NCBI RefSeq assembly: GCF_037442045.1
Contig: NZ_JBBIRC010000010.1
Coordinates: forward strand, 1-35,219
DNA length: 35,219 nt
Direction of reading: 5' to 3'
DNA from: Ferroplasma sp037442045
Lineage (GTDB): Archaea > Thermoplasmatota > Thermoplasmata > Thermoplasmatales > Thermoplasmataceae
Position numbers and translations under genes: made by a program. Positions within the stretch are counted from its first letter, which is position 1. Each line of letters starts with the position of its first letter. Below, piece by piece: positions 24,570 through 32,614 of the stretch. The notes below the pieces were generated by a model that was not told the origin of the DNA, made no database searches, and saw nothing but the letters and a program-made list of their open reading frames with translations.

Positions 24570-24970
24570 TTTACCACCTTGTTAAATACATGTATGCCTA
24601 AATTATCAGCTTCTGATTCAATATCTATTCTCTTTTTATATCCAACAGTAGAAGCTATTCTTGCACCTTCAAGGTCAGGATTAATTTTTGATAATTCCGG
24701 CACATTATGAACAAGAACTTCCTTGAATCCTGATGGATGCAGCCCCCTAACTGCTTTTGGCGTTCTGAATCCAGGGCCGACAACTGGAGGCCTGTAACTG
24801 AGATGGGCACCGAGTTTGGAATGCTTTCCTCTGGGCCTCCTCCATGAGTCGTCGAATTTCTTATACCTGAACCATTCCTGCCTGTGGAATTCAACTCTTC
24901 TTCTGTTTACTTCATTCTTCTTTTTTAATAATATTTTTTGTTCCTTTGTCAATAAGGGCTTATAACTCAT
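24566..24970 (-). CDS. rpl32e: Ribosomal protein eL32
   Basis: A 134-residue archaeal/eukaryotic large-subunit protein. Typical segments are FHRQEWFRYKKFDDSWRRPR, HSKLGAHLSYRPPVVGPGFR, TPKAVRGLHPSGFKEVLVHN and IASTVGYKKRIDIESEADNL. It overlaps the end of L6 by 11 bases. Confidence 0.95.
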   Translation of the reverse strand: MSYKPLLTKEQKILLKKKNEVNRRRVEFHRQEWFRYKKFDDSWRRPRGKHSKLGAHLSYRPPVVGPGFRTPKAVRGLHPSGFKEVLVHNVPELSKINPDLEGARIASTVGYKKRIDIESEADNLGIHVFNKVVK

Positions 24971-25505
24971 CTGAATTCACCCCCTTCAACAGATATATTC
25001 CATCCTGGAATACTCTGGCATCGAAGTGCTTTATGTAGGTAGCTCTCTCTATATTTGCCGCTGTATCTCCCATATCTCTTTTATCAATGCCTTCTATTAT
25101 TACACGGTCTCCTTTTACAGAAACTTTGCAATTTTTGATTTTGGCTATTCTAGGGGCTTTACCGCCGAGAAAGTTTTCAACATAGAGCTGATTTCCACGA
25201 ACTGAAACTCTCATAGGAAAATGGGTAAAATCAATTTTCATCTCATATTTGAAGCCATTTGTAACTCCATGAAAAACAAGATTCAGCTCTGAATACCATG
25301 TTCCAATAATACTGTTAGTAAATTTGTTTTCCTTGCTAACCGCTATTATTATTGAATTTTCTTTTTTGTATACTTTCACATATTTATCCCTGAAGTTCCT
25401 TGAAGTTTCTCCAAGTTTACCTTTGACAGCAATAACTGCGTCATTGATATCAACGTTTATTCCTTCAGGTATTTTTAATTCCATTTTATCTTTCCAATTT
25501 ATCAT
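24960..25505 (-). CDS. rpl6: Ribosomal protein uL6
   Basis: A 181-residue large-subunit protein with two L6 repeats. The N-terminal KIPEGINVDINDAVIAVKGK and LGETSRNFRD are followed by the VTNGFKYEMKIDFTHFPMRV block and the second-domain signature VRGNQLYVENFLGGKAPRIA, ending in GIDKRDMGDTAANIERA. An in-frame ATG six codons later (MELKIP) could be the true start. It lies 10 bases after S8. Confidence 0.94.
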   Translation of the reverse strand: MINWKDKMELKIPEGINVDINDAVIAVKGKLGETSRNFRDKYVKVYKKENSIIIAVSKENKFTNSIIGTWYSELNLVFHGVTNGFKYEMKIDFTHFPMRVSVRGNQLYVENFLGGKAPRIAKIKNCKVSVKGDRVIIEGIDKRDMGDTAANIERATYIKHFDARVFQDGIYLLKGVNSDEL

Positions 25506-25515
25506 TTATTCCACC

Positions 25516-25914
25516 TCAATATACATAGGCCAGTAATTTCCCACCTATGCCAAATTTTCTCGCTTCAAGGTGGCTCATAACACCTTTTGTAGTGGTGAGT
25601 ATGATGATTCCAAAATCCTGTGCAGGCAGATACCTTGATTCATATCTTTCTATACTTGACCTTGTAACAGATAGCCTGGGTTTTATTACTCCACAGTTAT
25701 TTATTGTATTGCTAAGGACAACATTAAACTTTCCTCCTCTTTCTTCGTCTATTACCTCAAAGCTCTTAATATAATTATAATCCTGCATCACTTTTAGCAC
25801 ACGCCCGATTATTACTGAAGCGGGGCTTATAGTTATATCATTTTCACCGATTCTTGAGGCCATCTTTATTGTATTAATTACATCATTTAAAGGATCACTT
25901 TTCATTATTATCAC
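25516..25914 (-). CDS. rps8: Ribosomal protein uS8
   Basis: A small-subunit protein that binds helix 21 of 16S rRNA. It starts KSDPLNDVINTIKMASRIGE and ends EARKFGIGGKLLAYVY, with the conserved GIIILTTTKGVMSHLEA segment. ATG 25914 is followed by another in-frame ATG three codons on (25905, MKSDPL), which is the more usual start. Length is about 130 residues. Confidence 0.95.
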   Translation of the reverse strand: MIIMKSDPLNDVINTIKMASRIGENDITISPASVIIGRVLKVMQDYNYIKSFEVIDEERGGKFNVVLSNTINNCGVIKPRLSVTRSSIERYESRYLPAQDFGIIILTTTKGVMSHLEARKFGIGGKLLAYVY

Positions 25915-25915
25915 C

Positions 25916-26074
25916 TCAACTATATTTGCGGAAACCTATCTTCTCAGCAGTTTCCCTGAAACATTGCCTGCACATTCTGATACCATATCTCCTTACCAGG
26001 CCTCTTTTTCTACCGCACCTGACGCATCCCTGAGAATGCCCGAAATTCTTTTTTGGTTGTAATTTTACCTGCAT
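25916..26074 (-). CDS. rps14: Ribosomal protein uS14 (zinc-binding)
   Basis: A 52-residue protein starting MQVKLQPKKNFGHSQG and ending in EKIGFRKYS. Zinc ligands are C17, C20, C35 and C38 (GCVRCGRKRGLVRRYGIRMC, RQCF). A GGTGAT ribosome-binding site lies a few bases before ATG 26074. It fills the space between L5 and S8, in the conserved archaeal order. Confidence 0.95.
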   Translation of the reverse strand: MQVKLQPKKNFGHSQGCVRCGRKRGLVRRYGIRMCRQCFRETAEKIGFRKYS

Positions 26075-26079
26075 TTATA

Positions 26080-26607
26080 TCACCTTATAATTTGAGCGTT
26101 GAAGTTTTCTTCTAGGAACTTTATTGTTTCCTCTTTCTTTATGCCTATGCTTTTGGGTATGCTCTTGCTCATGATTCTCCTTCTGGGCAGTCGATATCCG
26201 CCAGCCCTTTTAAGGACTATAGCAATATCCATTCCAAATATTCCTATATCCGGATCATATTTCATTCCCTTAAAGTCTGTGTAGTCAGTAATGCCAAAAT
26301 ATGCATTGCCCTGCTTATCGAATGAGTAAACAGGAATCTTATAATCCTTTGCATAAAATGCTTCTTTCAGGAATTTATATGCATCGTCTTTTCTAAGAGT
26401 TACTTTCGCTCCTATATTCAGCCCTTTTCGTATATTGAAATCACGGATAGTTTTTCTGGATGTTGTTAATACAGGTTTGTGGTTGGTCAACAGTTCCAGG
26501 ACTTTAGTAGCTTTTGTAAGCCTTTCCCCTGCTGCCCCAACTCCTATATTTATTACTACCTTGTCTATAGTAATTTTTCTCATTGGATTTTCTGTTTCAC
26601 TCATCAT
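26080..26607 (-). CDS. rpl5: Ribosomal protein uL5
   Basis: A 175-residue 5S rRNA-associated protein. It shows PMRKITIDKVVINIGVGAAG, LLTNHKPVLTTSRKTIRDFN, IRKGLNIGAKVTLRKDDAYK and RLPRRRIMSKSIPKSIGIKK. It overlaps the end of eS4 by 11 bases. Two ATGs are adjacent at the start. Confidence 0.95.
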   Translation of the reverse strand: MMSETENPMRKITIDKVVINIGVGAAGERLTKATKVLELLTNHKPVLTTSRKTIRDFNIRKGLNIGAKVTLRKDDAYKFLKEAFYAKDYKIPVYSFDKQGNAYFGITDYTDFKGMKYDPDIGIFGMDIAIVLKRAGGYRLPRRRIMSKSIPKSIGIKKEETIKFLEENFNAQIIR

Positions 26608-27322
26608 CTACTACCGCCTCCGTTTCAGGTATTTTAAATGTGTACTTTGGTGTACCGATAACATATATGTAATCCTTTATTGTTGAAAAGCCTTCATTCA
26701 GATGTACCATGTTTTTTACTGATGATTTTTTTACTTCTATATTTTTTATGGTTGCAAGTTCCCCGATATGAGAGCCGCCTGTAATGAATGCTTTATCGCC
26801 TTCGCCCATCTTCAACACGTTTACGATTTCAAGACCCGGTATTTTCATTAATAATACATCGGACGTGTTTATGTCCTTTCTGTCCGTTACTATTGTTTTT
26901 CCATCGCGGAAACCAAGCTGTATTTTGCCTGTTCCCACTATACTTTTTTTGACAACCTTGAAAAGTTTTAATCCAGCATTATTCGGTGAATTTGGCATAG
27001 CTACAAGTTTGCCTTTCCTGTCGTACAGGATTATATACTCATTTTCAAGTGTTTCAACTGAAAGCACATCCATGAATCCCAGTGGAAATCTTCTGTCTTT
27101 TACTATTTTGCCATCAACCTTTACCATATTATTATTCAATATCCTTGTTATTTCTCTTTCCTTGTCACCAAGTTTAAGATAATCCCTTAACAGTATTAAC
27201 ATGGGTATTGAATCTTCCTTATTGTGGGTGGCCGGAGTCGGAGTAACTGACCAGAAATTGGTTTTTCTGGGAATTTTCAGTTTTCTCGAAGCCATCATTA
27301 TTTTAGTTTTCATTATTATCAT
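26597..27322 (-). CDS. rps4e: Ribosomal protein eS4
   Basis: An archaeal/eukaryotic small-subunit protein with an S4-like RNA-binding part (IPMLILLRDYLKLGDKEREI), a central part (RFPLGFMDVLSVETLENEYI) and a KOW-type end (GDKAFITGGSHIGELATIKN). The frame opens at 27322. The family usually begins near MASRKLKIPRKTNFWSVTPT, so the ATG at 27295, eight bases after the L24 stop, is a likely start. Confidence 0.94.
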   Translation of the reverse strand: MIIMKTKIMMASRKLKIPRKTNFWSVTPTPATHNKEDSIPMLILLRDYLKLGDKEREITRILNNNMVKVDGKIVKDRRFPLGFMDVLSVETLENEYIILYDRKGKLVAMPNSPNNAGLKLFKVVKKSIVGTGKIQLGFRDGKTIVTDRKDINTSDVLLMKIPGLEIVNVLKMGEGDKAFITGGSHIGELATIKNIEVKKSSVKNMVHLNEGFSTIKDYIYVIGTPKYTFKIPETEAVVDDE

Positions 27323-27809
27323 CCTCTTTATTGTCTATGCTCTCAGAGCTTTCTTCTGATTCTTCTTCAGAATCCTCTGATGCATCTTCATTATTTTCTG
27401 GCAGATCAATTGTTTCTCCAGCATTATCCTCATCTGTTACTTCAGATTCAACCGGTGTTGCTTCCGACTCCGCCGGTTTCTCAGGTTCAGGTGCAGGCAG
27501 GTTTCTTCTTGCTGTGACTTCTTTTATCTTGTTGTATCTTCCTTCTATTGAAAGTTCAAGTTTTGTCACAACTAGATTGCTGTGGTCAACGTAATATTCA
27601 ACCTGTTTTCCATCTGCCTTTGCTATTGTAACTCCCTCTATTGAGATTTTCCTGGTTTTATGGTTGACTGCTATTACCTTTCCGCCCTCGCCTTTTCTCG
27701 CCCCAGAAACTATCTTTACAATATCACCTTTAACAACAGGAAAACGGCGTATTCCGTATTTTTTTCTCAGGTCTCTATTCAGTGATACATTAATTTTTGT
27801 ATTTAACAT
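27303..27809 (-). CDS. rpl24: Ribosomal protein uL24 with acidic C-terminal tail
   Basis: A KOW-domain protein that begins assembly of the large subunit. The first about 100 residues are ordinary: NRDLRKKYGIRRFPVVKGDI, VKIVSGARKGEGGKVIAVNH and a YVDHSNLVVTKLEL segment. From about residue 105 a 64-residue tail follows. It is rich in Glu, Asp and Ser with some Pro and Asn and has almost no basic residues. The archaeal protein is usually about 120 residues; this one is 168. The tail stays in frame up to the S4e overlap, so it is translated if the reading is correct. Confidence 0.93.
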   Translation of the reverse strand: MLNTKINVSLNRDLRKKYGIRRFPVVKGDIVKIVSGARKGEGGKVIAVNHKTRKISIEGVTIAKADGKQVEYYVDHSNLVVTKLELSIEGRYNKIKEVTARRNLPAPEPEKPAESEATPVESEVTDEDNAGETIDLPENNEDASEDSEEESEESSESIDNKEDDNNEN

Positions 27810-27818
27810 GATATTACC

Positions 27819-28217
27819 TCACACTATAGTGGATGCTATTGCAGCAATTCTCGGCCATCTTTCCGCGGCTTCTCTGGCAACAGGACCTTTTATATCCGAT
27901 CCTCTTACTTCGCCATCTAGTGTAACAAGCACCGCTGCGTTGTCTTCAAACTCTATAATATTGCCATCTGCCCTTCTGTATGGCCTCCTTTGCCTGACAA
28001 CAACGGCATATACAACCTTCGCTCTCATCTCTGGTGTACCTCTTTTTACACTCGCAATAAACAGGTCACCAACTCCGGCAGCCGGTATACGCCTTGCTAC
28101 AGTATGCAAAGCCTTAACACCTATAAGGCTAATTACTTTAGCACCTGTATTATCTGCACATGGTATAACAGCCCCAAGCGGGAGCCCTCTTGATTCATTT
28201 CCCGAAATACCTTTCAT
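27819..28217 (-). CDS. rpl14: Ribosomal protein uL14
   Basis: A 132-residue large-subunit protein. It contains the L14 signature GAVIPCADNTGAKVISLIGV, then PAAGVGDLFIASVKRGTPEM, VVRQRRPYRRADGNIIEFED and an ending RWPRIAAIASTIV. It begins one base after the S17 stop, in the usual order S17-L14-L24. Confidence 0.96.
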   Translation of the reverse strand: MKGISGNESRGLPLGAVIPCADNTGAKVISLIGVKALHTVARRIPAAGVGDLFIASVKRGTPEMRAKVVYAVVVRQRRPYRRADGNIIEFEDNAAVLVTLDGEVRGSDIKGPVAREAAERWPRIAAIASTIV

Positions 28218-28218
28218 T

Positions 28219-28539
28219 TTAGTTCACCTTCTCAATTACAACAAAATCGATGGTCTTTGCCAATTTTCTGCATTCTGCAGCCCTGACATTATCACCGATT
28301 TTCACTTCAATGCAATCTGGCAGGTGGGCATGGTATTTGGTAAATTTTGTAATGTATCTTTCATACTTTTTAATATATATTTTCGATTCTCTTTTTATAA
28401 CAATACTGCGTTTCATTTTAACTGAAACAACCGTTCCTGTCAGTATTTGGCCACGAACCGGAAGCTCGCCATGAAATGGGCAATTAGGATCTTTGCACTC
28501 CTTTTCCGGTGGTTTCACATCTATTCCTATATTATTCAT
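28219..28539 (-). CDS. rps17: Ribosomal protein uS17
   Basis: A 106-residue small-subunit protein in its archaeal form, with the KECKDPNCPFHGELPVRGQI start and the S17 OB-fold core GTVVSVKMKRSIVIKRESKI, ending in IGDNVRAAECRKLAKTIDFV. It overlaps the Rpp29 stop (ATGA). Confidence 0.95.
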   Translation of the reverse strand: MNNIGIDVKPPEKECKDPNCPFHGELPVRGQILTGTVVSVKMKRSIVIKRESKIYIKKYERYITKFTKYHAHLPDCIEVKIGDNVRAAECRKLAKTIDFVVIEKVN

Positions 28540-28832
28540 TTTTCATACCTCCTTAATTTTTTATATATTTTTCTTTTTTCCTTTGTTCTGTCTTCAGGCC
28601 TTATTAGCACAGCATCCCCGTTTATATTGTACAGCTTATCTTCGAATGAAATTTCGAATATTGTGCCTGCTTTTGGAATGCTGCACGTTTTAATTCCATT
28701 GTTTATGAACATCATATTTTTTGACTCGTCAATCAGTTTCCCATTAATTCCAATGTTTTTAGTATTGTATGAATTCTTTACCTTTATATCCTTTCCGATA
28801 AATTCCATCAAATAGACTTCATTTGCATTCAT
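28536..28832 (-). CDS. rnp1: RNase P protein component 1 (Rpp29/Pop4)
   Basis: A 98-residue protein subunit of archaeal RNase P, which trims the 5' ends of tRNAs. The Sm-like barrel reads MEFIGKDIKVKNSYNTKNIG, INGKLIDESKNMMFINNGIK, KAGTIFEISFEDKLYNINGD and ends VLIRPEDRTKEKRKIYKKLR. Its place between SUI1/L29 and S17 is the standard archaeal context. The start overlaps the aIF1 stop by four bases. Confidence 0.93.
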   Translation of the reverse strand: MNANEVYLMEFIGKDIKVKNSYNTKNIGINGKLIDESKNMMFINNGIKTCSIPKAGTIFEISFEDKLYNINGDAVLIRPEDRTKEKRKIYKKLRRYEK

Positions 28833-29128
28833 GCCATCTGAACCTTGAATCCCATGCTTTCGAGTTCTTTCTTCATGACGTCTCTGTGATCGCCCTGCAA
28901 CTCTATACTCTTTCCATCCTTAACTGTCCCACCTGAAGCGGCCTTCCTTTTTAAAGACTTGGCAATCTCGTTGATGTTCTCAGTTTTAGGATCGATCCCG
29001 TCTATAACAGTTACCAGTTTGCCGTATCTTCTTTTATCTACACTTATTTTTACAAGCTCACTGTCACGGTTAAATCCTTCCCATGGTTGAAGTTCTTTTG
29101 GCATTCCTGTGAAATCTTTATCTTTCAT
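28829..29128 (-). CDS. sui1: Translation initiation factor aIF1 (SUI1 family)
   Basis: A 99-residue SUI1-fold protein that controls start-codon choice. It contains VKISVDKRRYGKLVTVIDGI, then KSLKRKAASGGTVKDGKSIE and LQGDHRDVMKKELESMGFK, all family signatures. It is flanked by L29 and Rpp29 with four-base overlaps, as in other archaea. Confidence 0.95.
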   Translation of the reverse strand: MKDKDFTGMPKELQPWEGFNRDSELVKISVDKRRYGKLVTVIDGIDPKTENINEIAKSLKRKAASGGTVKDGKSIELQGDHRDVMKKELESMGFKVQMA

Positions 29129-29346
29129 TCTCTTTTTTCCTCCATAACGGTAAGTATCCTTGCTATCTGCTTTTTAATTGAATGCATGGTTCCTGGGCTT
29201 GCAGGAGCACCGCCCATTGCTATTGCAGATCGTTCTTTAAGCAGGGACTCCTTTAGGGATTTAAGCTTCTCATTAAGTTCCTCATCGGACATTTCCCTTA
29301 ATACCTTGGCTGTTAGTTCTTTATTCGTTAGTTCCATTTTCCTCAA
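29125..29346 (-). CDS. rpl29: Ribosomal protein uL29
   Basis: A small helical protein near the peptide exit tunnel. The sequence MELTNKELTAKVLREMSDEE, LNEKLKSLKESLLKERSAIA and SPGTMHSIKKQIARILTVME is that of archaeal L29. The usual start is the ATG at 29337 (MELTNK), three codons into the frame. Both lie inside the overlap with S3. Confidence 0.95.
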   Translation of the reverse strand: MRKMELTNKELTAKVLREMSDEELNEKLKSLKESLLKERSAIAMGGAPASPGTMHSIKKQIARILTVMEEKRE

Positions 29347-29995
29347 CCTCTTTATTTTCCACGCTTTCAGGAACGGGTATTTTTGTTTGTGTATTAATTA
29401 GTATTTCATCAGGTAAGCGGTAATCCTGCCTGAGTAACCTGACATAAATGCCTATGGCTCCGGTTTTAAGCATTGCAACTGAATATCCTGTTATAACTCC
29501 TGATCGTGCAGGTTCCCCGGAATATTTTATTTCTCCATACATGAATTTCTGTGTTCTTGCCCTTTCTCCTGATATTTTTCCGCCTATTCTGATTAACACG
29601 CCCCTTGCATGCTGATCAATTATTCTTCTTAATGTTGTATTACCCGCCTTTCTGTAATTCCATCCTTTTTCAAGAGACAATGCTATTTTCTTGGAGATAA
29701 TCTGCGGATTAAGGTCTGGATTGTCTACTTCCTTTACCTCGATCTGCGGTGATTCCAGTCCATACTTTGTTTCAAGTGTGGATGTCATTGCCTTTATTTT
29801 TGAGCCGTGCCTTCCTATAACGAGGCCAGGCCTGTTAACGTATAGTGTTATATTTGTACCGAAGGGCGTTCTTTTCATTTCCATTCCGCCAAATCCTGCA
29901 CTGTCGTTTTCTGATTGCAGGTATTCCGTCACCAGCAGCTTTTTGATATTGTCATTTATGAATTTTTTCTCCTTCATCATATCACTCCTTTTCAT
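29321..29995 (-). CDS. rps3: Ribosomal protein uS3
   Basis: A 224-residue small-subunit protein. The N-terminal KH domain has VNRPGLVIGRHGSKIKAMTS. The C-terminal domain has RRIIDQHARGVLIRIGGKIS, GERARTQKFMYGEIKYSGEP and an AMLKTGAIGIYVRLLRQDYR segment. The likely start is MMKEKKFINDNIKKLL, a few codons into the frame. It overlaps L22 and L29. Confidence 0.95.
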   Translation of the reverse strand: MKRSDMMKEKKFINDNIKKLLVTEYLQSENDSAGFGGMEMKRTPFGTNITLYVNRPGLVIGRHGSKIKAMTSTLETKYGLESPQIEVKEVDNPDLNPQIISKKIALSLEKGWNYRKAGNTTLRRIIDQHARGVLIRIGGKISGERARTQKFMYGEIKYSGEPARSGVITGYSVAMLKTGAIGIYVRLLRQDYRLPDEILINTQTKIPVPESVENKEVEENGTNE

Positions 29996-30431
29996 TCTCC
30001 ACTACAACTACTTCAAGATTGATTAAATCTTTAAAGAATGCACCTGCTCTACCATAAGCTTTTGGAAGAAACTTTTTTATCATTCTTCCCTTTGATGCGG
30101 AGAGATGAAATATCTTAAGATCATCAGTAAGTCCTTTAAATTCAGCATTGGCTGATACATCATCAAGCAATTTCTTGAATGCCTTTATAGCCTTTACCGG
30201 GTATCTTCCAGGCCCTGTAGCCCTTCTGTGTGAAACCGAGTCCAGGTACCTGAAATATGGCACTGCAATTTTCTTTTCCATGACCAGGTCAAGAGAATTC
30301 TTTGCAGTTTCAAGATCCATATCCTTCAGGAAATGAGCAACATTGACAGCGTCCTTCATGGATATGTCGGTTTCCCTTACCTGAGCTCTAGCATGTTTTT
30401 CCGGCATTTTATCAATACTGTATCCTTTCAT
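29982..30431 (-). CDS. rpl22: Ribosomal protein uL22
   Basis: A 149-residue protein lining the exit tunnel. It contains ARAQVRETDISMKDAVNVAH, FRYLDSVSHRRATGPGRYPV and DDLKIFHLSASKGRMIKKFL, PKAYGRAGAF. Length and order (S19-L22-S3) are normal. Confidence 0.95.
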   Translation of the reverse strand: MKGYSIDKMPEKHARAQVRETDISMKDAVNVAHFLKDMDLETAKNSLDLVMEKKIAVPYFRYLDSVSHRRATGPGRYPVKAIKAFKKLLDDVSANAEFKGLTDDLKIFHLSASKGRMIKKFLPKAYGRAGAFFKDLINLEVVVVENEKE

Positions 30432-30435
30432 ATGA

Positions 30436-30891
30436 TCACTTCAATGGCAGGAATTTTGATGACCTTGTAGCTCCGACTCCTGGACCGGAATGCTTTACTT
30501 CCTTTCTTGTAGGTGCAAATTCGCCTAAATAATGACCTATCATTTCTGGTTTTATTTCAAATTTCAGATATGATGAACCATTATACACTTCCATCTTTTT
30601 GCCAACGAATTGAGGCAAAATTATTATGTCCCTTACATGGGTTTTTATTGTTTCCTTATCGCCGAGAAGATCATCAAAAACTTTCTTCTGTTCATGATTC
30701 ATTTCTCTGTTATACGATCTTCTAACCCTTGCTGGAAATATTTCGAGAAGTTCGGGGAGTTCCATTTCCTCAAGCTCCTCAATAGTCTTTCCGCGATAAG
30801 AGAATTCCTTTGATCTCCCAGTAATAGCCTTTTGAGCCTTTCGTGATCTTCTTTTTATAGATTTTACAGATGCCTGTCTTCTAACTACCAT
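30436..30891 (-). CDS. rps19: Ribosomal protein uS19
   Basis: A 151-residue archaeal S19 with a longer N-terminus than bacteria. It contains ELPELLEIFPARVRRSYNRE, IKTHVRDIIILPQFVGKKME and the C-terminal core KFEIKPEMIGHYLGEFAPTR, HSGPGVGATRSSKFLPLK. It overlaps the L2 end by seven bases. Confidence 0.95.
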   Translation of the reverse strand: MVVRRQASVKSIKRRSRKAQKAITGRSKEFSYRGKTIEELEEMELPELLEIFPARVRRSYNREMNHEQKKVFDDLLGDKETIKTHVRDIIILPQFVGKKMEVYNGSSYLKFEIKPEMIGHYLGEFAPTRKEVKHSGPGVGATRSSKFLPLK

Positions 30892-31583
30892 TTCTTATTC
30901 CTCCTTTGTGGTGATAACCTACCAACTTTAGCTCCAGGTGGTGCACCTCTTGCTACTGTGCTTGGACCTCCAACGTGCTGGTGGTTTCCACCTCCATGTG
31001 GATGGTTTACAGCATTCATTGCAACTCCTCTAACTGTGTATGGCCTTTTAGCTTTGCTCTGAAGATATTTTATATGCCTTCCTGCCTTCAATATCGGTAT
31101 ATCTCTGGCTCCAGATCCGGCAACAACACCAACTGTAGCCCTGCAATTAGGGTTTAATTCCTTTGTCATGCCTGACGGAAGCTTTATTGAAACTGAGCTG
31201 CCATGACTTATTATAAGACCAGATGAACCTGCTGTCCTGCAAAACTTTCCGCCGTCTCCGGGATTATTTTCTATGTTGTAAACATAGGTTCCGTCTTCTA
31301 TTTTGGATAGTGTTGTGGTTGTTCCATTTATTGAATTGCCTGTTTCACCGGCATATAACTTCTGCCCCTTAAAAGCGCCATTAAAAGCTATCATATAGCT
31401 AATTTCATTCTGCTCATTTTTTAAGGATAGAAGTGGTACATTTCTACCTGGTGCCTGTATTATATCATCAATATTGTAATTTCCATTGTAAAGATGTTTA
31501 ATATCACCGATATGCCTGTGGCTCGGGCTTTGATATGTTAACGAACCATGTCCTCTCCTTTGTGCTACTATATGTTTTCCCAT
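30885..31583 (-). CDS. rpl2: Ribosomal protein uL2
   Basis: A 232-residue protein close to the peptidyl-transferase centre. It contains GKHIVAQRRGHGSLTYQSPS, RAGRHIKYLQSKA-like KAGRHIKYLQSKAKRPYTVR and the signature GVAMNAVNHPHGGGNHQHVG, which holds the conserved His. The archaeal protein is a little shorter than the bacterial one, as here. Confidence 0.96.
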   Translation of the reverse strand: MGKHIVAQRRGHGSLTYQSPSHRHIGDIKHLYNGNYNIDDIIQAPGRNVPLLSLKNEQNEISYMIAFNGAFKGQKLYAGETGNSINGTTTTLSKIEDGTYVYNIENNPGDGGKFCRTAGSSGLIISHGSSVSIKLPSGMTKELNPNCRATVGVVAGSGARDIPILKAGRHIKYLQSKAKRPYTVRGVAMNAVNHPHGGGNHQHVGGPSTVARGAPPGAKVGRLSPQRRNKKW

Positions 31584-31593
31584 TTAATTCACC

Positions 31594-31842
31594 TCAGAAT
31601 ATACCTATTCTCCCACCAATTTCTTCAGCGGAGTAGTTATCCGATAATTTAGCTATTACCTTCTTGCCTTTTTTGGTTATTAAGATATTTAAGCTAACTA
31701 CTTTAACGTCAAATCTTTCCTCTATCTCTTTTTTTATTTCTGCTTTCCTGCCCCTGCGATCCACAATGAATGTAAGTTTGTTTTCCTTTTCCATCATTAA
31801 TGTGGTTTTTTCAGTAACCACAGGTGATATGACATAATCCAT
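31594..31842 (-). CDS. rpl23: Ribosomal protein uL23
   Basis: An 82-residue protein at the tunnel exit and docking site for SRP. It reads VISPVVTEKTTLMMEKENKL, TFIVDRRGRKAEIKKEIEER and VVSLNILITKKGKKVIAKLS. It begins directly after the L4 stop. Confidence 0.95.
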   Translation of the reverse strand: MDYVISPVVTEKTTLMMEKENKLTFIVDRRGRKAEIKKEIEERFDVKVVSLNILITKKGKKVIAKLSDNYSAEEIGGRIGIF

Positions 31843-32613
31843 TTAGTTCACCTCTTTGAGAGCTTCAATTGCCGATTCTGTATATACGGTTAATCTGCCA
31901 GGATTGCCGCCGGGTGCCAGTTTTGTTATGCTCAGGCTGTTTAACGAAGCAAGATCTACACCGGGAAGTGTAGAAAATGCCCTGAGATTTTCTACAGATG
32001 AACCAACAATCAACAAACTCTTTGGTTGCTTGTATGTTCTATTCCTCATCTTTCCACGGCCTGCCCTGATCTTTTTGCCGTTCTTGGATCTTAAAACATC
32101 TTCGTAAATACCAAGATTTGTAAGTACCTGCACAGCATCTTTAACCTTTTTAATGCTTTCAATATCATTTTCCACAACAAGAGGGAAAGTTAAGGTTTCA
32201 ATAGAGTCCGTGGAAATTTTATGCCCTCTCTGTATTACCTTTTCTTTATTTGCTGTGAATGCTATTGCACTTAATCTGGCCATTCTTCTTTCCTTTTTGT
32301 TGATTTTTTTGTACAAAACCTTGTCGCTGCGTGGTGACAGTGCACTTCTTCCACCAACCATGCTTGCGAGTAATACTCCCCTTGAACCACTTGCCAGCCT
32401 TGGTATTCTTGAAATTCCATGATTTGGGCCAAGGTTATGGCCTACTCTTCTGGTACCTGCAAGGGGGCTTGATCCATATGGCTGCCTCATCGAAAGCGAT
32501 ATGGCTCTGAAGGCCTTATGTACTAAATCTTCTCTTGCCATTATAGTAAATACCGGCGGAACATCTATTTCTTTAGTAATTTCCCCTTCAATTGAATAAA
32601 CATTGGTTTTCAT
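31843..32613 (-). CDS. rpl4: Ribosomal protein uL4
   Basis: A large-subunit protein with a loop into the exit tunnel. It shows VYSIEGEITKEIDVPPVFTI, REDLVHKAFRAISLSMRQPY, SSPLAGTRRVGHNLGPNHGI and the C-terminal SLLIVGSSVENLRAFSTLPG. The frame is open to 32670, but the first 19 codons lie inside L3. ATG 32613 (MKTNVYSI) is the normal start, with its first bases at the L3 stop. Confidence 0.94.
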   Translation of the reverse strand: MKTNVYSIEGEITKEIDVPPVFTIMAREDLVHKAFRAISLSMRQPYGSSPLAGTRRVGHNLGPNHGISRIPRLASGSRGVLLASMVGGRSALSPRSDKVLYKKINKKERRMARLSAIAFTANKEKVIQRGHKISTDSIETLTFPLVVENDIESIKKVKDAVQVLTNLGIYEDVLRSKNGKKIRAGRGKMRNRTYKQPKSLLIVGSSVENLRAFSTLPGVDLASLNSLSITKLAPGGNPGRLTVYTESAIEALKEVN

Positions 32614-32614
32614 T

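Noticed and set aside
27331..28474. Plus-strand Ser-rich and other open frames opposite L24, L14 and S17
   Set aside because: The Ser-rich frame is the antisense of the acidic L24 tail, and the others mirror conserved ribosomal genes.
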